A DNA stretch of 18,428 bases from DASQGA01 sp038209555 (GTDB lineage Bacteria; Actinomycetota; Thermoleophilia; Gaiellales; Gaiellaceae): assembly GCA_038209555.1 (NCBI GenBank), contig JBBQXP010000059.1, positions 1 to 18,428 on the forward strand, given 5' to 3'. How positions within the stretch are numbered: the first letter of the stretch is position 1; each line of letters starts with the position of its first letter. A program made the position numbers and the translations under genes. Below, piece by piece: positions 5,927-14,228 of this stretch. The notes beneath the pieces were generated by a model, which saw nothing but the letters and a program-made list of their open reading frames with translations, was not told the origin of the DNA and made no database searches.

Positions 5927-8668
5927 CTAGCGCGCGGCCGGCTGGAGCGCAGACCTGGCCGGCTCGATCCGGATCGCGCAGACCTTGTACTCCGGGATCC
6001 CGATCAGGGAGTCGCCGACGTCGTTGGTCAGGAGGTTGACCCGCGACTCTGCGAAGTGGAGGGCCATCCACACGAGCCCGGGGTAAACACGGTCGCCGAT
6101 CGCTGCGCGGGCCCGGATCTCCCCTCGCCGAGAGACGAGCCGGACCCAATCGCCCTCGCCGATGTCGAGGCTCGCCGCGTCTTCCGGGCTCAGCTCGACG
6201 AAAGGCTCTTCCTGCTTGTCGAGAATCCCGTCCTCGCGCATCGTCATCGTCGCCGAGTTGTAGTGGTAGAGCGTCCGACCGGTCGAGAGGACGAACGGGT
6301 ACTCGGAGTCGGGCTCTTCGATCGGCGGCTGGTACTCGACCGGATAAAACTTGCCGCGGCCGCTCGGGCGCGCGGGCCTAGGTGCGTGCAGGAACGTGGC
6401 CCCGGGATCGTTCTCGTCGAGGCACGGCCACTGAAGGCCGACTTCCTCGATCCGCGGGTACCGGATGCCGCTCCAGAGCGGCGCCAGGTCGGCGAACTCG
6501 TTCCAGACGTCCTCAGCCCCCTGGTAGTCCGGCCAGCCCGCGCCCATCGCTTTCGCCAGGTCGAGCACGATCTGGAGATCCTCCCGGGCATTGCCCGGCA
6601 GCGGCACCGCTTTCCGAACGCGGTTCACGCGGCGCTCCGTGTTCGTGAACGTCCCGTCCTTCTCGGCGAAGCTCGAGGCTGGAAAGACCACGTCGGCGAG
6701 CTTTCGAGCCGTGTCGGTCAGGAAGATGTCCTGCGAGACCAGAAACTCGAGGTTTTCGAGCCCTTCTTCCACGTGGCTCGCGTTCGGCTCGGTGTGGGCC
6801 GGGTTCTCGCCGATCAAGTAGAAGGCCTTGATCCGGTCGTCGTGCAGGCCGGAGATCATCTGGTCGAGGCGATAGCCGGGCGATGCTGGAACGGTGCCGT
6901 CGCCCCAACGCGCCTCGAAGCGTGCGACGACTTCGGGGTCGTTCGCAGGCTGGTAGCCCGGTAGGTAGGCCGGATTCGCGCCGGCGTCGTTCAACCCCTG
7001 GACGTTGTTCTGTCCGCGGAGCGCGTTCAGGCCGGTGGACTCGTAGCCGAGATGGCCCGTCATGAGCGTGAGGTTGGAGAGGGACCAGATGTTGTCGATC
7101 GCGCAGGCGTGCTCGGTGATCCCGAGCGTGTAGAAGATGGCCGCGTGCTTTTCGGTCGCGTACGCCCGCGCGGCCCAGCGAATGTCCTCCGCAGGGACAC
7201 CCGTGACCTTTTCGGCCTCCTCGGGTGTGTAGCGGGAGACGACCTCCCGCACAGCGTCGAAATCCTCCGTGTAATTCGCGATGTACTCCTCGTTCTGCAG
7301 GCCCTCTTCGAGGATCACGTGCATGATCGCGTTCAGGAGCCAGACATCCGTGCCAGGGCGGAGCTGGAGGTGGCGCTGCGCGATCTTCGTGAGCCAGATC
7401 TTGCGCGGATCGGCGACCACGAGCGTCGCACCCTTCCGCACCGCCTTCTTCATCCGGAGAGCGAGGACGGGATGCGCCTCGGTTGTGTTCGAGCCGATCA
7501 CGAGCAGGAACTTCGTGTTCTCGATCTCGGGGATCGAGTTTGTCGTTGCTCCTCTGCCTAACGACCTGACCAGGCCGTAAAGAGTCGGAGCGTGTCAGGT
7601 GGCTTCGCAGGAGTGGATCGAATTGGTTCCCACCACCGTCCGGGCGAGCTTCTGGATTGCGAAGTTCTCCTCCATCGTCAATCGCGCCGACGCGAGGAAG
7701 CCGATCTTCTGCGGCCCATGCCGTTCCTTCACGTCCTTCAATCCCTGGGCGGCGACCTCCAGGGCGTGCTCCCATGTCGTCTCGTGAAGCTCGCCGTCCT
7801 CTTCGCGGACGAGCGGCTCGGTCAAACGGTCGGGATGGTGGACGAAGTTGAAGGCGAACCGGCCCTTGACGCACAGGTTGCCTTCGTTCGACACGTAGGT
7901 GGGGTCCGAGGTGACCTTGACGATCCGCTTCGTTTCCGGGTCGACGTTCAGGTCGATCTGACAACCGACCCCACAGAAGGTGCAGGTCGTCTTCACCTTC
8001 TCGAGTGTGCGCTCCGGTCGCTCGGTGCCCTCCTCGAATTTCTCGTAGATGGCGCCTGTCGGGCAGACGCCGAGGCAGCCGCCGCAAAGCTCACATTCCG
8101 TGTCGAGCCAGGAATGTCCGTGGGTCGGAACGATTCGCGCGTCCGGCCCGCGGCCTTCCAGGGAGAGGGCGGAGCACTGCATGACTTCTTGCGTGTAGCG
8201 GACGCAGCGGTTGCAGAGGATGCAGGCGTCGGGGTCGTAGCCCATGAGCGAGTTCCGGTCGTCGTAGGGCTCACGTTTGGCGTCAGGCAGGATGAACGGA
8301 GCTTCGACCTGGAATTCCTCGGCCATGTCCACGAGCTCGTTCGGCCGCCCGCCAGGATCCGGATTCAGGTGCTCCGTGAGCAACATCTCGGTCAGCGTGC
8401 GGCGAAACTGCGGGACGCTCGAGTTGGTCGAGATCACCATGCCCTCGGTAACCCTCGTGGCGCAGGCGGGAAGGGGGCGGGGCGATCCTTCGACTCCGAC
8501 GACGCACATGCGGCAGCCCCCGTACGGGTCGAGCTTGTCGTCGTGACAGAGAGTTGGGATGAAGACGCCGTGACGCGCGGCCGCATGGACGAGCAACTCG
8601 CCGTCCGGCGCGCTGGCCGGCTTTCCGTCGAGCGTGAAGGGAACCGAGCCGCGCACCGCGGCGCTCAT
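5927..8668 (-). CDS. fdhA: NAD-linked formate dehydrogenase catalytic (alpha) subunit, selenocysteine-containing
   Basis: One reading frame of 913 residues, interrupted only by TGA at 7595-7597, read here as selenocysteine 358. Domains in order: an N-terminal [2Fe-2S] domain (Cys41, Cys52, Cys55, Cys69), two [4Fe-4S] clusters (Cys149, 152, 155, 165 and Cys192, 195, 198, 202), the molybdopterin-domain [4Fe-4S] cluster (Cys229, 232, 236, 266), the active-site segment SCEAT-Sec-HAPT, the Mo/W-bis-MGD oxidoreductase body, and a C-terminal dinucleotide-binding domain. The NuoG-type His-Cys cluster region has His100 but no cysteines. The enzyme oxidises formate to CO2 and passes electrons to the coupled NuoE-NuoF-like partner, whose stop overlaps this start by ATGA. 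Calling the gene two pseudogene fragments is unlikely because frame and conservation continue through the TGA. Confidence 0.9.
7548..7594 (-). promoter_or_regulatory. SECIS-like hairpin for selenocysteine insertion in fdhA
   Basis: Directly after the TGA the message can fold into a stem capped by a six-base loop TGGTCA (7567-7572). The upper stem has five pairs (C-G, G-C, G-U, C-G, C-G) and continues down through A-U, one U-U mismatch and three more pairs to 7557/7582. An outer stem GCTCC/GGAGC (7587-7591 with 7548-7552) closes it. The loop holds GGUC, as in the E. coli fdhF element AGGUCU, and lies 22 nt after the TGA, within the range expected for bacterial SECIS. Confidence 0.75.
7595..7597 (-). 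other. In-frame TGA read as selenocysteine (Sec358)
   Basis: The upstream part (from 8668) and the downstream part (to 5927) share the same frame, separated by this single TGA. The residues around it, Cys-Glu-Ala-Thr-[TGA]-His-Ala-Pro-Thr, align with the Cys-Ala-Arg-Val/Leu-Sec/Cys-His segment of known formate dehydrogenases, where the marked residue binds the metal. This is read by eye, without an alignment program. Confidence 0.88.
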
Positions 8669-10257
8669 CGTACCGCCGCCTCAGGCTCGCCGAGAGGGGC
8701 GAAGAGGTCGGGCCAGAAGCGGAATGCATTTCTGACCGGGAAGGGCGCGCCCTGTCCGAGTCCGCAGATGGACGTCTGGGCCATCGCGTCGAGCCACTCT
8801 TCAACCTGGCGCCGCGACATGACTGCCGAACCGTGCCCGAGCTCTTCGAGAACGTGGTGCAGGCCGCGGTTTCCGATCCGGCATGGCGTGCACTTCTGGC
8901 AGGACTCCTCTGCGAAGAATCGCATCGTCTCCGCGAGGAGACGGAGCGGGGAGTAGGAGACCGGGAAAACCTGGACGCCCGCTGAGCCGACACCGGCGCC
9001 CCATTCCCGCAAGCCGTCGCGGGTCAGCGGCACATCGAGCGCATCCGGAGGGAGGATGCCGCTGGCGGCGCCCCCCGGCACGATTGCGCCGATCTCCTCA
9101 GTCGGGCCGCCTGCGAGCCCGTCGATCAGCTCCCGCAGGGTGGAGCCGTTCGGCGCCTCGTAGCAGCCCTGCTCACGCACCGCACCGGAGATCGACCAGA
9201 GGCGAACGCCAGCCGCCCCGTTTCGGCCGAGCCCCGCGAACCACTCGCCGCCGTTGCTCAGGATCCCCGGGATGTGCGCAAGCGTCTCGACGTTGTTGAT
9301 GAGGGTCGGACGTCCGAGGTATCCAACCTGGCTCGGAAACGGAGGCTTCAGACGCGGCATCCCTCGGCGGCCCTCCATGGACTCGAGCATTGCCGTCTCC
9401 TCGCCACAGATGTAGGCGCCTGCACCGACGACGAGCTCGATCGAACGGCCCTCGAGAAGCCCCGTCTCGCGAAGCTCCGCGATCGCGGCGAGAAGCCGCG
9501 TGCGTGCGGTCGCGTATTCCTCACGGAGGTAGATGAGCCCTTCGCTTGCCTCGGCGAAGCTCATCGCGATGAGCATCCCTTCGAGCATGAGGTGCGGGCG
9601 GAGCTCCATCACATAGCGATCCTTGATCGTCCCGGGCTCGCCCTCGTCAGCGTTCACGATCACGTACCGGGGGCCGTCCTCCTTCGCGACGGCTTCCCAC
9701 TTGAGCCCCGTCGGGAAGCCGGCGCCACCGAGACCGGCCAGGCCGGACGCTTTGAGCTCCGCGATGATCCGCTCGTTCTCCGGGAGCGATCGAAGTGCCG
9801 TCAGGCCGCCACGCCGCTCGTAGTCGGCCAGCGTCGCGTCTCGGCTCCCGAGGGCGAGCGACGGTCCGTCGTTCGTTCTGTGGACGGCTTCCGGCTCGAC
9901 CGAGTCGCCGCGCAGGAGAACCGGGGCGAGCTCGCAGTGGCCGAGACACTCCACGCCCAAGACCGGCACGCCGCTCGCCTGCTCTTGCTCGCGGGCGAGC
10001 ACATTCTTCGCGCCCAGGCAGTCGCACACTGGGCCGACGCAGACGCGAACCGCATCCGTCGGCACGTCCAAAAACGAGTAGAAAGAGACGACCTCGTGGA
10101 CTTCGCCACGCCGGACGTTCATGTGATCGGCAACCGCATCCGAGAGCTCGGGCGTGATCGGCCCGACTTCAGAGCGAACTCGCCCGAGGTTGTCGAGGAG
10201 CCGCGTCCGCTCCTTCGGAAGCTCGGCGAGGACCGCCGTCAGCTTGAGTACGTCCAC
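8665..10257 (-). CDS. fdhB: NAD-linked formate dehydrogenase beta subunit, NuoE-NuoF fusion
   Basis: A 530-residue fusion. Residues 1-150 are a NuoE-like thioredoxin-fold [2Fe-2S] domain with Cys73, Cys78, Cys104 and Cys108 (CVGPVC and CLGHC). Residues from about 165 are NuoF-like: GLGGAGFPTGLKW for NADH, NADEGEPGTIKDRY for FMN, GAGAYICGEETAMLESMEG, then RPTLINNVETLAHIP and a [4Fe-4S] site ESCQKCTPCRIGN with a distant CGLG. The protein takes electrons from the catalytic subunit and reduces NAD. The start is GTG with a TAGAAT hexamer 6 nt upstream, which suggests a leaderless message. The gene overlaps fdhA by 4 nt and lies 23 bp from the divergent M20 gene. No separate NuoE-like (gamma) gene is needed because the domain is fused. 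Confidence 0.92.
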   Translation of the reverse strand: MDVLKLTAVLAELPKERTRLLDNLGRVRSEVGPITPELSDAVADHMNVRRGEVHEVVSFYSFLDVPTDAVRVCVGPVCDCLGAKNVLAREQEQASGVPVLGVECLGHCELAPVLLRGDSVEPEAVHRTNDGPSLALGSRDATLADYERRGGLTALRSLPENERIIAELKASGLAGLGGAGFPTGLKWEAVAKEDGPRYVIVNADEGEPGTIKDRYVMELRPHLMLEGMLIAMSFAEASEGLIYLREEYATARTRLLAAIAELRETGLLEGRSIELVVGAGAYICGEETAMLESMEGRRGMPRLKPPFPSQVGYLGRPTLINNVETLAHIPGILSNGGEWFAGLGRNGAAGVRLWSISGAVREQGCYEAPNGSTLRELIDGLAGGPTEEIGAIVPGGAASGILPPDALDVPLTRDGLREWGAGVGSAGVQVFPVSYSPLRLLAETMRFFAEESCQKCTPCRIGNRGLHHVLEELGHGSAVMSRRQVEEWLDAMAQTSICGLGQGAPFPVRNAFRFWPDLFAPLGEPEAAVR

Positions 10258-10263
10258 CGTTCG

Positions 10264-10269
10264 ATTCTA
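10264..10269 (-). promoter_or_regulatory. Leaderless -10 element (TAGAAT) of the fdhBA operon
   Basis: TAGAAT on the minus strand is followed by 6 nt and the GTG of fdhB, with no room for a Shine-Dalgarno. It overlaps by 2 bp the -10 of the divergent M20 gene. Confidence 0.5.
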
Positions 10270-10273
10270 CGCT
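10268..10273 (+). promoter_or_regulatory. Leaderless -10 element (TACGCT) of the M20 deacylase gene
   Basis: TACGCT is followed by 7 nt and the GTG at 10281. A -35-like TTGAGT lies 18 nt upstream (10244-10249), inside the fdhB coding region. It overlaps the -10 of the opposite promoter. Confidence 0.5.
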
Positions 10274-10280
10274 TGGGCCC

Positions 10281-11402
10281 GTGCTCGAAGAGTTGACCTC
10301 GCTGCTCGTCGATCTGGTCGGCATCGACTCCCAGAACCCCGTGCTCGTGGCGGACGCGCCCGGGGAGGAAGAGCTGGCGCGTTACGTGGCGCGCTGGCTC
10401 GAGGCCGCAGGGTTCGAGGTGGAGCTCGAGGAAGCGGCGCCGCGACGACCGAACGTGATCGGCGTGGCAAGGGGTTCGGGCGGCGGGCGGACACTCATGC
10501 TGAACGCCCACATGGACACGGTCGGCTTGGGTGGTATGGAACGGGCGCTGGAGCCGAGGGTCGAGGACGGGCGGCTCTACGGGCGGGGCGCCTACGACAT
10601 GAAGGGGAGCCTCGCAGCGATCCTCGTAGCGGCCCGGGACGCGGCGGGCGCGCGGCTTGCGGGAGACGTCGTGGTCACCGCGGTTGCAGACGAGGAGGCG
10701 GGGAGCGTCGGGACGGCGGCGGTCGCGGCGGCTCGCCCCGCGCACGGTGCGATCGTGGCTGAGCCGACGGAGCTCCAGGTCGCAATCGCACACCGGGGCT
10801 TCGTCGCGTTCGAGGTGGAGACGAGCGGCCGGGCGGCGCACGGATCTCGCCCCGAGCTCGGAATCGACGCCATCGCCCACATGGGCTACGTGCTCGTTGG
10901 CCTGAACGCACTCGATCGCTCGCTCCGGGCAGAGCCGAGCCATCCACTGCTCGGGAGCGGATCGCTCCACGCGGGCATGATCGAAGGCGGTGTCGAGTTC
11001 TCCACGTATCCGGACAGGTGCCTTCTCACGGGCGAAAGGCGGACGATTCCCGGCGAAACGACCGATGCGGTGCTCCTCGAGCTGGTCGGGCTCCTTGAAC
11101 GGGCGGGCAGTGACGTCGAAGCTTTCGAGGGGTCGGCGCGGGTGAGCTTCGCCCGAGATCCGTTCGAGGTGCCCGACGACGACCCGATCGTCGAGCTCGT
11201 CAAGCGCCATGCGGGGGCGACTGGTGTCGTCGGCGTGCCTTTCTGGACGGATGCCGCCCTTCTCGCCGGTGCGGGCATCCCAACCGTGGTCTTCGGCCCG
11301 GCGGGAGAAGGGGCACACGCTGACGTCGAGTGGGTCGACCTCGCCTCTGTCGAGAGGTGTGCAGAAGTCCTTGTTGCGGTCGCCCGCGAGTTCTGTGCGT
11401 AA
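10281..11402 (+). CDS. M20-family zinc deacylase/peptidase (ArgE/DapE-like)
   Basis: A 373-residue two-domain metallohydrolase. The zinc and catalytic residues are in order: His77 and Asp79 in NAHMDTVG, the bridging Asp106 in GRGAYDMKGSLAA, Glu138-Glu139 in ADEEAGSVG, Glu161 in VAEPTELQVAIAHRG, and His346 in GPAGEGAHADVEWVD. The lid/dimerisation domain lies between about residues 170 and 285. These enzymes release an acyl group from N-acyl amino acids (acetylornithine, succinyl-diaminopimelate, carboxypeptidase G2-like substrates); the sequence alone does not fix which. It starts with GTG as a likely leaderless message. The gene stands between fdhBA and fdhD-mobA, an unexpected neighbour; an N-formyl or N-carbamoyl substrate would make sense of this but is speculation. 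Confidence 0.85.
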   Translation: MLEELTSLLVDLVGIDSQNPVLVADAPGEEELARYVARWLEAAGFEVELEEAAPRRPNVIGVARGSGGGRTLMLNAHMDTVGLGGMERALEPRVEDGRLYGRGAYDMKGSLAAILVAARDAAGARLAGDVVVTAVADEEAGSVGTAAVAAARPAHGAIVAEPTELQVAIAHRGFVAFEVETSGRAAHGSRPELGIDAIAHMGYVLVGLNALDRSLRAEPSHPLLGSGSLHAGMIEGGVEFSTYPDRCLLTGERRTIPGETTDAVLLELVGLLERAGSDVEAFEGSARVSFARDPFEVPDDDPIVELVKRHAGATGVVGVPFWTDAALLAGAGIPTVVFGPAGEGAHADVEWVDLASVERCAEVLVAVAREFCA

Positions 11403-11534
11403 CGCAGGTGGACAGAGCTACCCCAGGTCGTTGCAGTTTCGCCACGAAGCCTGACTCACACGCGCGCTTTTGCGGAATAGGCTTGAAGCGGTGGGTGGCT
11501 CGCGGCCGGCCCCGGGCTCGAGACCCGCGCGGAC

Positions 11535-11540
11535 TACGCT
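11535..11540 (+). promoter_or_regulatory. Leaderless -10 element (TACGCT) of fdhD
   Basis: The hexamer TACGCT, identical to that of the M20 gene and purA, is followed by 6 nt and the fdhD GTG at 11547. No Shine-Dalgarno lies in between and no clear -35 is seen. The rest of the 144-bp gap after the M20 stop shows no gene or clear terminator. Confidence 0.45.
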
Positions 11541-11546
11541 ACGGAA

Positions 11547-12329
11547 GTGAGCACGACTCCGCCCTATGCCGCCGGTTCGGTTCAGGTCGTCCGTCTGCCA
11601 GAGGGCAAGACCGTGTCCGACCGGGTGGCGGTCGAGGAGCCCCTCGAGATCCGGATCGGGGGCGAGCCCGTAGCTGTCACGATGCGAACGCCGGGACACG
11701 ACGAAGAGCTTGCGCTCGGGTTTCTCCTCTCCGAGGGCATGAAGCCGCTCAGCACGCGGCCTCCCGACGACTTGGCGGTGAACACGATCGAGGCCGAGGC
11801 GGAAGGCTTCGACCCGTCGCGCCACCGCCGAAACTTCTACACCACTTCCTCCTGCGGAGTTTGCGGCAAGGGCGCGCTCGAGGCGGTGGCGGTCGAGGCT
11901 TCACGTCTCGAGAGCGATCTGGTCGTTGCGGCCGCGCTCGTGGCGGACCTGCCGGAGCGGCTTCGTGAGGCCCAACCGACGTTTGCCGCCACCGGAGGGC
12001 TGCACGCCACGGGCCTCTTCGACGAACGTGGCGAGCTCGTCTGCCTGCGTGAAGACGTCGGGCGCCACAACGCGATGGACAAGGTGATCGGCTGGGCATT
12101 CGGTGCCGGGCTCTTGCCGCTCGCGCGCCATGTCGTGTGCGTCAGCGGGCGGCTCTCATTCGAGCTCGTCCAGAAGGCGGCCGTCGCCGGTTGCCCAGTC
12201 CTCGTCGCCGTCGGCGCGCCCTCGTCGCTCGCGGTCGACCTCGCTCGCGACCGTGGCATGACCATCTGCGGCTTCGTCCGCGACGGCCGGGTGAACGTCT
12301 ACTCCGAGCCTTGGCGCGTCACGGCGTAA
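11547..12329 (+). CDS. fdhD: Formate dehydrogenase accessory sulfurtransferase FdhD
   Basis: A 260-residue FdhD. The N-terminal half has EEPLEIRIGGEPVAVTMRTPG followed by DEELALGFLLSEG, then the mobile-loop motif CGVCGKG with Cys103 and Cys106. The C-terminal half has FAATGGLHATGLF, REDVGRHNAMDKVIGWA, VSGRLSFELVQKAAVAG and GAPSSLAVDLARDRGMTICGFVRDGRVNVYS. FdhD receives sulfur from a cysteine desulfurase and passes it to the bis-MGD cofactor of formate dehydrogenase, which is needed for activity. The presence of both loop cysteines and the neighbouring fdhBA genes support a working enzyme. It starts with GTG as a probable leaderless message and overlaps the mobA-like gene by 19 nt. Confidence 0.94.
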   Translation: MSTTPPYAAGSVQVVRLPEGKTVSDRVAVEEPLEIRIGGEPVAVTMRTPGHDEELALGFLLSEGMKPLSTRPPDDLAVNTIEAEAEGFDPSRHRRNFYTTSSCGVCGKGALEAVAVEASRLESDLVVAAALVADLPERLREAQPTFAATGGLHATGLFDERGELVCLREDVGRHNAMDKVIGWAFGAGLLPLARHVVCVSGRLSFELVQKAAVAGCPVLVAVGAPSSLAVDLARDRGMTICGFVRDGRVNVYSEPWRVTA

Positions 12330-12844
12330 CAGGGATCCTCCTCGTCGGCGGGGCGAGCCGGCGCTTCGGATCCCCAAAAGCACTCGCACGCTTTGAGGGC
12401 GAGACCCTCGCAGAGCGTGCGTACCGGGTCCTTGGAACGGCCTGCGAGTGCGTGATCGCCGTCGGCAAGACTGCCGACGAACTGCCGCTTCCCTTTCCCG
12501 TCGTGGACGATCGGAGCGACATTCGAGCGGCGATGGTAGGCCTCGCTGCCGGGCTTTGCGCTGCGACGACGGATCTCTGCCTCGTTCTGCCGGTCGACCT
12601 TCCGCACATGACTTCGGATGCGCTCCTACTCCTGGCAGACGGCGCCGAGGACGCTGACGCGGCCGTTCCGCAGACCGGCCCGCTCCCGGGCGCCTACCGC
12701 CGGAGCATCCTCCCGGTCGTGGAAGAACGGATCGAGAGCCACGACTTCGCTCTCCACCGGCTGCTCGGCGAGCTTCGGACCAGGGTCGTGGAGCTCGACG
12801 AGAGCCTGCTCCGGAACGTCAACAAGTCGAGCGATCTCCGCTAG
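12311..12844 (+). CDS. mobA: Molybdenum cofactor guanylyltransferase (MobA-like)
   Basis: A 177-residue nucleotidyltransferase with the N-terminal GTP-binding loop GILLVGGASRRFGSPKALARF, a variant of LAGGxSxRMGxDKA, followed by ETLAERAYRVL, PVVDD, LVLPVDLPHM for the metal-binding Asp, and AAVPQTGPLPGAYRRS. MobA attaches GMP to molybdopterin to form the MGD cofactor that formate dehydrogenase uses. The frame has no ATG near the motif, so I chose the TTG at 12311, which overlaps the end of fdhD by 19 nt and leaves a normal short N-terminus. The adjacency of fdhD and mobA to fdhBA points to a local cofactor-maturation unit. A related nucleotidyltransferase such as MocA cannot be excluded. Confidence 0.78.
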   Translation: MARHGVTGILLVGGASRRFGSPKALARFEGETLAERAYRVLGTACECVIAVGKTADELPLPFPVVDDRSDIRAAMVGLAAGLCAATTDLCLVLPVDLPHMTSDALLLLADGAEDADAAVPQTGPLPGAYRRSILPVVEERIESHDFALHRLLGELRTRVVELDESLLRNVNKSSDLR

Positions 12845-12864
12845 GGCGTGGAAGTGATACTCGG

Positions 12865-12893
12865 CCGCCGTCGGGCGTCATCCGGCCCGGCGG
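12865..12893. terminator. GC-rich hairpin between convergent mobA and purA, probable bidirectional terminator
   Basis: CCGCC (12865-12869) pairs with GGCGG (12889-12893) and GGGC (12873-12876) with GCCC (12885-12888), with a 3-nt bulge and an 8-nt loop. It lies in the 71-bp gap between the two convergent stop codons. There is no U tract, as is usual for such high-GC genomes. Confidence 0.45.
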
Positions 12894-12915
12894 AAGCTCA
12901 CCTCGAGCCGCCAGC

Positions 12916-14220
12916 TCAGCTGACGCTGACGGCGGCCCGGAGCCCCCGGGGCGTCAGCACGCGCTCACGGTCTGCGCCCGTGCCGATCATCGTGACCTCG
13001 ACGTCGACCGCCCGCTCGACGTACTCGACGTATCGCCGCGCCGCTTCGGGTAGCTCCTCGAGGTGTTCGACCGAGTCGAGCGGCTCGTTCCACCCTGGCA
13101 GGGTCTCGTACACGGGGCGGGCATGGTGGAAGTCTGTCTGGTGAGCAGGAATCTCCTCCGTTTCCGTCCCGTCCGCGAGCCGGTAGCGCCTGCAGACCGG
13201 CAACTCGCCGAAGGACGAGAGCACGTCCAGCTTCGTCAGGGCGAGTGAGGTCAAGCCGTTCACGCGGACGGCGAAGCGCAGACCGACGAGGTCGAGCCAG
13301 CCGCAGCGGCGCTCCCGCCCGGTGGTCGTGCCGTACTCGCCGCCGAGCTCGCGAACCCGCTCTTGGTCCGGCCCTTCGATCTCCGTTGGAAAGGGGCCTT
13401 CTCCGACCCGCGTCACGTATGCCTTCGCGACGCCCACGACGCTGTCGATCCGAGTCGGCCCGATGCCGGTGCCGGTCGCTGCCGCGCCCGCGATCGGGTT
13501 CGAAGAGGTGACGAAGGGATACGTGCCGTGATCGAGATCGAGGAGCGTGCCCTGCGCTCCTTCGAGCAAGACTCGCCGACCTTCTCTGAGGGCCTGGTCG
13601 ACGAGCAGCGAGGTGTCCGCCACGTAGGGGCGGAGCCGCTGCGCGCAGGACTCCATCCGCTCGGCAAGCTCCTCGACCTGGAGCGGAGCCGCGTCGTGGA
13701 GACGTTCCAGCACGATGTTTTTCTCTGCGAGTGCCGTCTCGAACTTCTGGCGGAGGATCTTCGGGTCGAGGATGTCCTGAACCCGAATACCGAGGCGTGC
13801 TGCCTTGTCGGCGTATGCGGGACCGATTCCTCGTCGGGTCGTGCCGATCTGGAGCTTCCCGAGCCGCCGCTCGCTGGCCGAGTCGATCGCGACGTGCCAA
13901 GGCATGATCAGGTGCGCGTTTCCCGAGACCCGCAGCCCGGCAGTCGTGACGCCGCGCTGCTCCAGCTCGTCGATCTCCTCGACCAGGAGCCCCGGGTCTA
14001 TGACGCAGCCTGCTCCGACGACGCAGATCTTCCCGTCGCTCAGGATGCCCGAGGGGATGTGGTGGAGCTTGAAGGTCTCCCCGCCGCAGACGATCGTGTG
14101 CCCCGCATTCGGACCGCCCTGGTACCGGCAGACGAAGTCGGAGTGCTGCGCCAGGAGATCCACGATCTTCCCCTTGCCTTCGTCCCCCCACTGGGCCCCG
14201 ACGATGACGGTTGCCGGCAT
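12916..14220 (-). CDS. purA: Adenylosuccinate synthetase
   Basis: A 434-residue PurA, of normal length. The N-terminus reads MPATVIVGAQWGDEGKGK with the catalytic Asp13, then GGPNAGHT with His41; GTTRRGIGPAYADK, LEGAQGTLLDLDHGTYPFVTSS and GTGIGP follow, with the GTP-binding TKLDVLS segment near the end. It joins IMP and aspartate with GTP in AMP synthesis. The frame is open to a GTG at 14244, but the ATG at 14220 gives the family N-terminus and has a TACGCT hexamer 8 nt upstream. The gene is convergent with mobA and lies 41 nt downstream of dnaB on the same strand. Confidence 0.97.
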   Translation of the reverse strand: MPATVIVGAQWGDEGKGKIVDLLAQHSDFVCRYQGGPNAGHTIVCGGETFKLHHIPSGILSDGKICVVGAGCVIDPGLLVEEIDELEQRGVTTAGLRVSGNAHLIMPWHVAIDSASERRLGKLQIGTTRRGIGPAYADKAARLGIRVQDILDPKILRQKFETALAEKNIVLERLHDAAPLQVEELAERMESCAQRLRPYVADTSLLVDQALREGRRVLLEGAQGTLLDLDHGTYPFVTSSNPIAGAAATGTGIGPTRIDSVVGVAKAYVTRVGEGPFPTEIEGPDQERVRELGGEYGTTTGRERRCGWLDLVGLRFAVRVNGLTSLALTKLDVLSSFGELPVCRRYRLADGTETEEIPAHQTDFHHARPVYETLPGWNEPLDSVEHLEELPEAARRYVEYVERAVDVEVTMIGTGADRERVLTPRGLRAAVSVS

Positions 14221-14228
14221 CGCTCTGG

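Noticed and set aside
5927..8668. Formate dehydrogenase alpha as two separate genes or a pseudogene broken by a stop
   Set aside because: Both halves share one frame, the stop is TGA at the selenocysteine position, and a SECIS-like hairpin follows. Everything else in the gene is intact.
10141..10762. Plus-strand frame overlapping the M20 gene from 10154
   Set aside because: It is an Arg/Gly-rich shadow frame; the M20 frame has all catalytic residues.
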